A stretch of DNA of 64,000 bases from Phoronis australis (lineage: Eukaryota > Phoronida > Phoronidae): contig NMRA01000433.1 of NCBI GenBank assembly GCA_002633005.1, positions 4,809 through 68,808 on the forward strand. Reading direction: 5' to 3'. Below, in pieces: positions 48,990 through 58,375 of this stretch (its first letter is position 1; each line of letters begins with the position of its first letter). The position numbers and the translations under genes are program-made. The notes beneath the pieces are model-generated. The model was not told the DNA's origin. It saw nothing but the letters and a program-made list of their open reading frames with translations, and searched no databases.

Positions 48990-49771
48990 TTGTGTGTGCG
49001 TGTGTGTGTGTGTGCGTGTGTGCGTGCGTGTGTGTGTGGTTGAGTTAAGTGGTGCTCTAATCAGCGCTGATTAATTGCGAAATGAGATTCACATGTCGCA
49101 GCTGCGATATGCTCAAAATCAAACAATTACTTAATTTGTCAACGATGACAAACGATGTCTGCTCTGAAATGCGTAGAAGCGCGTCCCCTGGTGGTAGATG
49201 TGGGAATCCCGAAAAGATGGGGGTTGCACCGAATAATCTGTGTGCCTTCCTTCACAGCAAGGTGCAGCATACAGTAAGCACTGGCCTATAGTCTAATGCA
49301 AGGGAACTGAGTTTGAACTACCGGCGTTGAACTGAAATGTGGCTACATTTACATTATTTTTGAAGATATACACTCGATCTNTGTGTGTGTGTGTGTGTGT
49401 GTGCGTGTGTGCGTGCGTGTGTGTGTGGTTGAGTTAAGTGGTGCTCTAATCAGCGCTGATTAATTGCGAAATGAGATTCACATGTCGCAGCTGCGATATG
49501 CTCAAAAACAAACAATTACTTAATTTGTCAACGATGACAAACGATGTCTGCTCTGAAATGCGTAGAAGCGCGTCCCCTGGTGGTAGATGTGGGAATCCCG
49601 AAAAGATGGGGGTTGCATCGAATAATCTGTGTGCCTTCCTTCACAGCAAGGTGCAGCATACAGTAAGCACTGGCCTATAGTCTAATGCAAGGGAACTGAG
49701 TTTGAACTACCGGCGTTGAACTGAAATGTGGCTACATTTACATTATTTTTGAAGATATACACTCGATCTGC
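48990..49771. repeat. Duplicated ~390-bp block around a single N, probable contig overlap
   Basis: 48990-49380 and 49382-49771 are almost identical, each starting in a TG/CG microsatellite and ending at TATACACTCGATCT. They meet at one N (49381). The first copy ends exactly where the second continues into unique sequence, as expected when two overlapping contigs were placed end to end. The 69-codon frames inside are not two genes. Confidence 0.75.
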
Positions 49772-49789
49772 TCTTAAGCGACTGCATTG

Positions 49790-50017
49790 GCACCTTTCAC
49801 TAGCACCGCCGTGATAGAATTGCGTCGAGAACTTCTTCGACGAGGATGCAAAATGCATGGAGTTGCAGTCTCTCGTATTTAAAATCTCAAATTTATTGGT
49901 GTTAAGAAAAGTTTCTCTCAAATGTTCAGATTGAACTTCCAACGTTTTCTTCGTTGTTCTGATGTGATGAATGTATGCACCAATTACTAAAACAGTCTTG
50001 AGCACGTTCCTGTACAT
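49790..50017 (-). pseudogene. Decayed or truncated copy of the receptor first coding exon (5' end only)
   Basis: ATG at 50017-50015 opens MYRNVLKTVLVIGAYIHH, a signal-peptide-like start aligned to MCILWQMLVLLVHDLH of the receptor. VQSEHLRETFLNTNKFEI then matches VTSEHSQETFLTIYEFEI, and a Cys aligns with the receptor's first ectodomain cysteine. The match fades after about 60 codons and no CUB or later domain follows. The 5' flank is also duplicated. It is either a pseudogene from a partial tandem duplication or the first exon of a lost or unseen paralogue. Confidence 0.6.
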
Positions 50018-50040
50018 CGTGAACAAGTGAAGACCTCAGA

Positions 50041-50196
50041 GGCGGATCCACGATTTTGAATTAGGGGGGCAGGGCAGACTATTTGCCAGGATTTTTCCCG
50101 TCAGACTTTCAAACTACCGTACAGCCAAATGGAATCTGGGAGATTTTAATGGGACCAAGACCCCTTTGTCCCCCGTAATCTCTCACTGGACCCGCC
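50041..50196. mobile_element. 156-bp MITE inserted in the duplicated receptor flank
   Basis: Ends GGCGGATCCA and TGGACCCGCC form an inverted pair. Receptor-like sequence continues on both sides (coding remnant before it, CACTCGGTAACCC flank after it), while the receptor locus at 45676-45750 has no such insertion. Same family type as 24682-24800. Confidence 0.65.
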
Positions 50197-50199
50197 AAA

Positions 50200-50890
50200 C
50201 GGTACAGGGGAATAAAATGGTGGAACTGCGATCTGCAATAACTTCAAAGATTTACCACATCACTCGGTAACCCAAACAATAAAATATTAGTTTAATGTGC
50301 TTGTGCAATTTCCTACAAATTGATAAATGAGCAATTATCGTTTGCAGATCTCGGAATGAAGCCATTACGATTACTAGTGTCACACCTGTGTTTGAGAATG
50401 TTTATATATATTTGTTTTCAATGATCAAATGTCCACCTCACACTCGTTCGGCGCACGACCGAAATACGCCTAAATTCAATAGCAAGTAACAACGCCAGAA
50501 CAAACGAATGCACCCAAGTCATGCGCATGTGCAGCGCGAGAATACAGGTGATATTCCAGATCTACATTTTTGTGGTGCAAACGTACCAACGGACCTGCCA
50601 CTGTAGGGCTATTCCTTGGAATCAATAGGCAATATAAAGAAAAAATAACAAAAAACATTTCGAGTACTTCAGAGACAAAGTCTGTGACAGGGGGCTCTCA
50701 ATTTCATAGATCACGTTTAATGAAATCATGTCACGCCTTTCAATGTTTAATGTTTTTGCTGGTTCTATTGCCATGCATGAAAAAATGTTAAGTTTATTTT
50801 GAAAAAATGACATTGTGTTTATTCAATAATGTCCTACACCAATTTAATTTATTTCTAATTGAAAATATGTCAACAACATAAATAGGCATC
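50200..50890 (-). repeat. Duplicate of the receptor 5' flank
   Basis: Colinear with 45690-46440. Shared blocks include CACTCGGTAACCCAAACA, ATTCCAGATCTACA, a GGAATCAATAGGCAATATAA-like block and CATGAAAAAATGTTAAGTTT. The copies are diverged by substitutions and small indels, so the duplication is not recent. Confidence 0.7.
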
Positions 50891-50908
50891 CTCCAGAAGA
50901 TGGGTAGA

Positions 50909-51040
50909 GTTCAATAAGGTTAGTACCTCGCTAAAAAGCAAAACTTTGCCAGATTACGCGAGACATTTCTGTGTATTTTAGACGAGAACACCTGATTTTG
51001 GCAAGATTTAAACGATATCCTACATGGAGCTTTACTGAAC
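50909..51040. mobile_element. Foldback MITE, diverged copy of 28296-28423
   Basis: Ends GTTCAATAAGG and GCTTTACTGAAC are imperfect inverted repeats. The interior matches CCTCGCTAAAA, AGATTACGCGAGACATT and TTTGGCAAGATTTA-type blocks of the other copy. Confidence 0.6.
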
Positions 51041-51359
51041 ACTACCATGCTATTGCAGGTAAGACTTTCTCAACAGGTACAGGTATAAAGAGGTGTTGTG
51101 CAAGGACGATTTAGCGTAGACAATTTGGATTTACTAGCCATTTCTAATGATTTTTCAAGTTAAATCATAACAGCACCCCTTTCATTTTGGAAAGGTTACT
51201 CTTCAGCCAGAGACTTGGAGTAATAAAATATTTAAACAGGGGCCGTCATTTTTATAGTATTTGGTTGCTTCCTTGAATACGATATTGTGTTGTTTTGAAA
51301 GAGAGACAGTCCCCTCAGCACCTGTTTCTTGAAGTTAGATGCTGAGCATCATGAATGTC

Positions 51360-51584
51360 TTATTTGATTACGTTTCTCCAGAGAATGCTTAGATACTTTG
51401 GATTTCGTTGAGCCCGGGGCATTTTAAATTGGCATGCGGATGCACGCTCGTTGTCTCCGAGTATCATTTCCCGTAGTGTGGAGAAGGTCCCCCGTTTGCA
51501 CTGGTACACATCCATTGGTTCTAAAGATCCTTTCGACCTGATAATGTCGTAGAGTTCATGGGTTTTGCGCAGGCTGTCGTCGAA
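51360..51584 (-). CDS. GHDC: GH3 gene, last exon
   Basis: Acceptor TAATTTCTAG, then FDDSLRKTHELYDIIRSKGS, a GTF motif, and QFKMPRAQRNPKYLSIL before TAA at 51362-51360. These are the typical C-terminal features of GH3 proteins (GTF loop, Q-x-K-x-PR). Confidence 0.9.
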   Translation of the reverse strand, partial: FDDSLRKTHELYDIIRSKGSLEPMDVYQCKRGTFSTLREMILGDNERASACQFKMPRAQRNPKYLSILWRNVIK

Positions 51585-54500
51585 CTAGAAATTACAGAAC
51601 ACTTGGTTGTTTAATCAGAAACCAGCGATACATTAGTTTAGACCAAGCGCAAATGCAGTAAATAGCACAATTAAGGTACCTCCGCCAACAAGAAGGCGCT
51701 AGGACATCATGGTGACTGCAAGGGGCCTACCAATGTAGATTGTTATTCAGCGGTGCCCCTGCCAGCCTCTAAGCGTCACAAGGCACTAAAATATCAAGAT
51801 GCCGTAAAGCCTGGTATGTCTTTTGTTGGTGAATTTGCAATACAAAACACACACTGATAACGAAATATATTTGAAAATTGAGAGGAAGAGATTAAAGTTA
51901 CAGTGTACTTAAAGCGCACAAAACACCAAATTAAGTTCTATTCAAACGCAGACTGCACACTAGACAATAAACGTCAAATGGAACTACTCCTACCATGGCC
52001 AGTTGCTGCTCTGTTAACACCGCTGCCTCTTCCAAGACTTCGATGAATAATTTATACCCTCTTTTGTTTGACGCAACACGAGTTCCTGAAAATAAAGCAA
52101 GAATAACGTCCATCATAACCAAATCCGCTATTATCACACATCGACCTCATCGTCTACGCAGTCTTCTTCATGACTATCATTATAATTCCCACCATCATCA
52201 ACATCGAAATAATGAACACCATCATCAACACCATTATAGTCATCACCACCACCATATTAATCACCGTCATTTTCATCATCCTCATCATCGTTATCAACAT
52301 TATTGTTAACAACGTGGTCAACGTCATCATCGTTATCATCACAGACAAAATCTCCATCAATATTTCCATCATTCTCGCCATTCTAATCATCCCCACTGCC
52401 ATCCTCATTATTATCATCATCAGTATTATCGTGATCATCCTCATCAGTGTCACCACCGATACCATCTACATGTATCAACATGTCATTGCAATTCTAGAAG
52501 TAGCTATCGCCGTTGAAGCCGAAAATGAGCCCCAGACAACGGCGAGATTAATGTATGCTGTGGGATGCGACAGGTATTTACACTTGTCAGAAGACCAGCA
52601 CAGGAGCGAAGACTTCTTTCTCAGTACTGTCGAGAAGAATAGTAGCGATGGTTGCCAACGAGTATATCAATACCTCTGTGCACAAGGGCTGAGGGCCTGG
52701 ATTATCAGGATATTCGCAATATACGAGTGCCATCAACCAACTGATCAGGGAAGCTGATGTGGCTAACTACGGAGACTTCAGGCCTTCAACCATGGCAATC
52801 ACGATGGGGTGTGGCTCGATCTAGCTAACGCACATGGATCCATTCCACATCAACTAAGCATGTGCAGAAAATGATCTAGAACTACTATTTAGACTTGTTC
52901 ATCAAATTTACAATACCTAACTTCCGAAGGGAACTGTACACACACACACGCACACACACAAACACATACACACATACAGGAAGAACTGGAGACTTGGGTC
53001 AAGGGCCTAGGAAGGAGTTCAGATGGACTTGAACCATTGACTTTAAGAACAGAAGAAGAACTCCCAGCCCATCCAACCTACGGGTATACTATGTAAATTG
53101 ACACGCACCTTCCAAACCACTGCAATTAATGTTCTCCGTGGCAGCGAAGTCCCGCAGGCTGACTTTGTCTCCCCATGCACGTACGGTCATATTGATAGCC
53201 TCCATGAATGAGCTCTCTGGAGTCTTCTCCCAAAAGGCATTCAACATTTGACCAATTCTGACGAAAACCAATAAAACTATTTAGCATCACACATATCACA
53301 CCACACAACCCCAAGAAAAAAAACATTGTGATGCATGCTGTAACCCCCCTTCGTAAGGGGCACACGTTAACGTAGAAGGGCTATTGAATATATTTTTGAG
53401 AGACATTTTTCAACAACGGTTTCATTGAAATTCACTCGTGTTTTAGTAAGAGTAGAAACCAGGGTATGACAGCATGTCTGCATTTCTGCTTAGAGTCGCC
53501 ACGAAATAGATTATGAGAGAAGCTCACACGATAAGGACATACGATTGCGGTAGAGGCTTAGACGAACTCCAAATCATATGGATTGCGCACGAAATATTGA
53601 ATAGTTACAGGAAAAGTTTGAGAAGGTCGCCTGATCTACCAGAAGCGCAGGCTTGCAGACACACTGTGAAAACAATGATTGAGACCCATGGCCAGCGGCG
53701 AGTTATCCCCCTGGGGTCTCACCTCGTAGCAACGGAGTTGATTTGAAATCTGTGTCCGAGGAGGGATCCTGCTCTGAAATTGTGGCGCGATAAAAAGTTG
53801 GGGGCAGGAGTGTAGACTGGAAACTTTAAAATCACGATATCAGATTGCCTAAGACATCTCAAAGCTTAGGTTCCCGAAAAAACTTAGGCCTACTCCAGGA
53901 CTGCCACTGACGTACGAATCGCGTCGTCATGGATTTACATGCATATACTAGTTGCGAGAAGTAAGTGTACATGTAGCACACTAGTGTATTGGAATAGGAC
54001 AGTCGANCCACGAAATAGATTATGAGAGAAGCTCACACGATAAGGACAGACGATTGCGGTAGAGGCTTAGACGAACTCCAAATCACATGGATTGCGCACG
54101 AAATATTGAATAGTTACAGGAAAAGTTTGAGAAGGTCGCCTGATCTACCAGAAGCGCAGGCTTGCAGACACACTGTGAAAACAATGATTGAGACCCATGG
54201 CCAGCGGCGAGTTATCCCCCTGGAGTCTCACCTCGTAGCAACGGAGTTGATTTGAAATCTGTGTCCGAGGAGGGATCCTGCTCTGAAATTGTGGCGCGAT
54301 AAAAAGTTGGGGGCAGGAGTGTAGACTGAAAACTTTAAAATCACGATATCAGATTGCCTAAGACATCTCAAAGCTTAGGTTCCCGAAAAAACTTAGGCCT
54401 ACTCAAGGACTGCCACTGACGTACGAATCGCCTCGTCATGGATTTACATGCATATACTAGTTGGGAGAAGTAAGTGTACATGTAGCACACAAGTGTATTG

Positions 54501-55531
54501 GAATAGGACAGCCGAACGTGAAAAGCACGGCTGGGTTGTACATGGTAGGAGTCCGTGTTATATCAGCACAGCAGGAATGTAAAACGTCAAAAATACAGGG
54601 CGACAAAGACACACTAGATAACATTTAACGAGGCAATTCTGTCATCCTTAACCATGTAAGGTATGAGAAAAATTTCCGCCTTATTGAAACAATAGAGAAA
54701 AATTTGTTGTGCGTTTCATTCGATTCTATTGTTGAAATAAGGCGGTAATTTAGCTTAAAGATACCGCCGTAGATGGTTTATGATGAGCGAAGTGCTGTGT
54801 AAATATGTAACATATCGGTAGAATACATGTACATCTCAGCTTTATCATCTGGATTGCTTATTTGTTGTCATATTGTCTTTGGTATACCTGCTGCGACATC
54901 TGACCACTGGCGATAGGCAAAGAGGACGACAATATAAAAACTGGTGATTAAAAGGGGAAAATAAAAGACAAGTGGCATGTTTGAAGACACTTGGTTGAAA
55001 GAAAAGGTGCTATAAATATCCGTGTAAGTATACACAAAAGGTGCTATAAATATCCGTGTAAGTATACACAAAAGGTGCTATAAATATCCGTGTAAGTATA
55101 CACAAAACGGTAGATACCTGCTCACTCAAATAAGTATTCAGTGATTGCACATGTTAATTTTTACGTAACCTATAATAGTAAACAAAATATAAAACTCTTA
55201 CCGGTATTTAAACGTATATACAGGGACATCTTCGTCAAACTCCACTACTTGGATCACATCTCCGAGGCGGTATCGGTACAATCCAAAGACAGTAGTTATA
55301 ACCATCTCATAACTCTTGCCAACCTCTACCTAAACATGTAAAATGTTGGCGAATGAGAAACAGGGCCCGATGATCTAACATTTGCACTGTAAATCCAACT
55401 GCAAATCATTTTTCACATTTTTCGCTCCACATTTGTGCGAACTCAAAACGAATGCTTATCATTCAGTGTTTGAGTATATTATGGCTTACGTATGTGGGTT
55501 TCTTGTCTAAGGTCGCACTTGATGATCCATG

Positions 55532-55627
<96 letters not shown>

Positions 55628-58375
55628 CAGTATACTGTATGTGTGTGGGCTACAATTTCGAGATTTCGACTTTGCAATATAACATAAAGCTTTAATGCTA
55701 GATCAAGCGCGAAGGAGGGTTAGATTGCCATCGCCATAAGTCACGATGCCTATAATCCTTATCTTGAATTTGTACCAAAATGTCAAAAACAATTTCGTGT
55801 TCGATTTCGAATGTAAATATTATACCCGGGTCCTGGTCTCTCAGCACCAATACAACGGAGATGGCAACTACCACGAGGAACCAAACTCATAAAGTATCAG
55901 ACAGGACACACTATCTGTGTTGAATTGACGGAGAGGTTTCCGCAAGACGGTGCCAACCCCATTCAGTCGCTGTACAGTATACTCATCCCAAGTTCACCAG
56001 GCATCCAAATTTGAAGGTGGGACGTTTTACGTGAGTTTTGGCACATAGATGGTATAGATTACACATAAAAGTAATGCTACATTTCAAAAAAGGCACTACA
56101 CCACTGTTTCCATTTGTACACTATAGACTAATCAATTCTCCCTCTGCCATACAAGCAGAGTTGTCTCCCCTTTTGCTGGTACTGAACACCAAGTTCCACA
56201 CAAAAGTAAGACATCAGTTCACCCGATACTTAGAAAATGACCAAGCAGGGAAAATATGTGATCCTATTATAGTCATAAACAGATCAATCGATTCCTGAAT
56301 TGAAATATCTCTCTGTAAAATATAAGGCTCCATGAATTGGATGGTTGCAATATTCTTCTTTCGGTTGGATTCAGATGTCAACCCTCACATGTGGCAACTA
56401 TTCAATTTTGGACCTGAATTTAGTTTCCGATTCTCGTAGCTGTGAAACTTAATTCCGAAACTAAAACAATGCATTCTCGCAGTTGTGGTACCTTGACAAT
56501 GCAGGAGGAGAGCAATTACCATTCTCTGCAAAACACTGCCACGCACAGCAAGCAATCTTACCCGACACGAAATACATATACCTGGGCATGGAACACGAAC
56601 AGCATTGTTCAGTACACGGCATCTGTGCAGTGTACGGTTGTGAAGGACAGCTTCGTGAATAAGGATTCTTCGGCTCAAGACAGGGTTCCGACGTCATTGA
56701 TTTTTGGTTTTGCGGCGAGTAGCACATATTCCACTTTTTATGTTCAACTACATGTGTGTGGTTCGTGGTGAGGGTCCAAATATACACCAGAAGTAATTTG
56801 GGATCTTTGCGATTTTTTCAAAATTTAATTAGTTCCTCAACCTCGAGATTCGTTAATTTCCTCGACCAGCCTTTTGGTGCCACGGTACCAAATGCAGATC
56901 GTACATTTAAGTAATTTATATTGGTGGTTTAAAAATTGTCTACGTGCAAAGGCTGATTATATTAACATTTTCAAAAGAAAACAGCCTTTTTTCAAGAATG
57001 TACATAAGGAGAGCTCAATGATGCAGTGATCATCGACCAAAATATTAAAGCGCTTTTTACCTAATTCTCATCTCTTACCACACATACCAACATTACCAAT
57101 AACCAACTATGCATTGTTTTTTACATGCAGACGCAAGCATACCAACTCGTACCTGTTGTGGCAACAATGTTGACGGCTGGTCTTCCCCTAAGTCTTCCTC
57201 CGGTATGAACTCAAAGAACACACCTGTTGACGCCAAGGCATAACGTATGGTTTGATCTGCAGGCCAGTAATTGTAACCAAACTTGCCCTCTGTGGACGCG
57301 TGATAAAGACTGTAAACTGGAACGTCCCCAAAATAAAAGGCCAGGATATCGGCATAATAACTAAATGAACCGGACAACGTACACGAAATACACTTTGCTC
57401 TGGGCCAAACGCGACCTACGATTGCCTGCATTCCTTTCCTAAACTCAATTCTGAGCTCCTCGGCCCTCTCCAGATTCGGTTTCAACAGCGATTCAAGTTG
57501 CCTTCGTTCGCCTGGATCAATGTTAATGTCATTGCTGATCAAACCGCTCGCGATATCGTCACAAATGCTCTGCCATTCGTCTTCGAGAGTTACGTAAAAA
57601 ACATATGCGCTAGACGCAAGACTATGGATGATAGTAGATATGGGCTCCTGCAAGCAAAATATGGCGGAGACATAATAGAACTCGCGTTCCGTATAGCTGG
57701 TAAGTCTTCTGGGTGAGAACACTGTCTTTGGAGGGGTGGTACAAATTGCAGGTTCGTTTCCCAAAGCCATAGCGAGAATAGTTCCCGTTTCGATGCCACG
57801 TTCGGTTTTCTTGTAATTAGGAACGGGAACGAGTAGAGCAAACCCTTCTAAAGGAAAGTTCATAGGGGAATAATTCTTAAATAACTTCGCTGCAAACTGC
57901 AATGATTGAATTGCGGCATATTTCGAGGCTATCAGTTTATAATTACACGGATAGACCTTATTCTTGCCGGATGTACCCGACGTCCACGCAAAATAATCAA
58001 CAGGATACTTAGCATTAAACATGACGTTGGTTTCACCGTTTAAACACCTTTCGACATACGGCCTATAGTGCTCGTATGACGTAAGAGGATGTCGTGAGCG
58101 AAACTCCTCTACTGTCGTGACGTCTGCAAGATTATGATACACATTGTATTGTGACTTCGAGTTCAGGTTCAGACACCACAATAACCATTTCTCTTGGTAT
58201 TTTGCAATGCTGCTTTTCCCGATTATGAAGGGCAGTAGACGGATTGCCAAAGCAGACAATGAAAAATATGTCCACAAACCTATTAATTCTAAGCACGATC
58301 GTGAATCGCTCGGATGGCGTTGTGCTACATCCAAACATATCCATCCGCACAGCAACAAAACAGCTATCAGCAAGG
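51360..58375 (-). CDS. GHDC: GH3-domain protein gene (GHDC-like), five visible coding exons
   Basis: Exons on minus: 58375-57153, 55329-55202, 53257-53109, 52085-51994, 51584-51360. All introns are GT...AG and the phases agree (0, 2, 1, 0), giving 604 residues after an unseen start exon; the first visible exon follows acceptor TTTTGGTTTTCAG and enters with two bases of a codon. The leading hydrophobic segment (LLIAVLLLCGWICLDV) suggests a signal peptide or membrane anchor. All three GH3 motifs are present: TSGTSGKNK (131-139), YHASTEGKFG (357-366) and GLYRYRLGDV (423-432), with GQMLNAFWEK and the C-terminal GTF...QFKMPRAQRN following. GH3 proteins are adenylate-forming enzymes; plant members conjugate amino acids to hormones, while the animal GHDC reaction is not established. 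Motifs look intact, so activity is plausible. Confidence 0.9.
51994..52085 (-). CDS. GHDC: GH3 gene, fourth visible coding exon
   Basis: Acceptor TTTATTTTCAG, 92 bases encoding TRVASNKRGYKLFIEVLEEA and a short acidic helix, donor ATG|GTAGGA in phase 0. YKLFIEV corresponds to the (H)Y-x-x-F-x-E strand of GH3 proteins. Confidence 0.85.
52160..52460. repeat. ATC/ATT trinucleotide-rich tract
   Basis: Degenerate ATC, ATT and CAC triplets in intron 3 of the GH3 gene (51995-53108 region). It yields Ile/Met/His-rich open frames on both strands that are not genes. Confidence 0.85.
52931..52977. repeat. CA microsatellite
   Basis: Interrupted CA repeats within the GH3 intron. Confidence 0.85.
53109..53257 (-). 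CDS. GHDC: GH3 gene, third visible coding exon
   Basis: Acceptor GGTTTTCGTCAG, then A-ATT-GGT completes Arg and reads IGQMLNAFWEKTPESSF. Donor GAAG|GTGCGT in phase 1. It matches the (R)-x-GQ-x-LN-x(3)-EK segment of GH3 proteins. Confidence 0.9.
53495..54520. repeat. ~505-bp block duplicated around a single N, probable contig overlap
   Basis: About 53499-54005 and 54007-54515 are nearly identical (CCACGAAATAGATTATGAG through GGAATAGGACAG), with a few substitutions, meeting at one N (54006). The first copy stops where the second goes on into unique sequence. Likely allelic contig ends laid side by side within a GH3 intron. The paired 77-codon frames are not supported as genes. Confidence 0.75.
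54676..54745. other. Stem-loop in GH3 intron
   Basis: CCGCCTTATTGAAACAATAGA (54676-54696) pairs with 54725-54745 with two mismatches around a 28-base loop. Size of a small-RNA precursor or a tiny MITE; no other evidence. Confidence 0.4.
55002..55103. repeat. Three perfect 34-bp tandem repeats
   Basis: The unit AAAAGGTGCTATAAATATCC... (34 bp, ending GTATACAC) repeats three times without change, about 100 bp beyond the donor of the second visible GH3 exon. Confidence 0.9.
55202..55329 (-). CDS. GHDC: GH3 gene, second visible coding exon
   Basis: Acceptor ACATGTTTAG, then GTA GAG GTT GGC (VEVGKSYEMV), donor CCG|GTAAGA. It encodes the third GH3 motif GLYRYRLGDV and ends within an Arg codon (phase 2). 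The 43-codon frame is on the minus strand. Confidence 0.9.
55533..55624. repeat. GT microsatellite, about 90 bp
   Basis: Uninterrupted GT dinucleotides. They create Cys-Val open frames that are not coding. They lie in the first visible GH3 intron. Confidence 0.95.
55625..57090. other. Rest of the first visible GH3 intron
   Basis: Non-coding; overlapping opposite-strand frames at 56385-56787 have no recognisable domain. Confidence 0.4.
57153..58375 (-). CDS. GHDC: GH3 gene, first visible coding exon
   Basis: The frame enters with CC, then TTG CTG ATA GCT, and ends CCA CAA CAG at donor GTACGA. An apparent GTG start at 58403 is not used: it lies inside the polypyrimidine tract of the acceptor (TTATTTTTTTTGGTTTTCAG). 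It carries the ATP-binding loop motif and the YHASTEG motif. Reading past the donor would give a false C-terminus. Confidence 0.9.

Noticed and set aside
49082-49680. Two near-identical 69-codon genes
   Set aside because: Copies across a single N, best explained as overlapping contig ends; no domain.
52154-52757. 195-codon Ile-rich and 103-codon Met/Ile-rich frames
   Set aside because: By-products of an ATC/ATT triplet tract in a GH3 intron; no domain.
53513-54255. Two near-identical 77-codon genes
   Set aside because: Same contig-overlap artefact inside a GH3 intron.
55452-55695. Open frames rich in Cys-Val
   Set aside because: Translation of a GT microsatellite.
57093-57152. C-terminus VRVGMLASACKK for the GH3 protein
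   Set aside because: Intron sequence after donor CAG|GTACGA; the next exon continues the GH3 fold.
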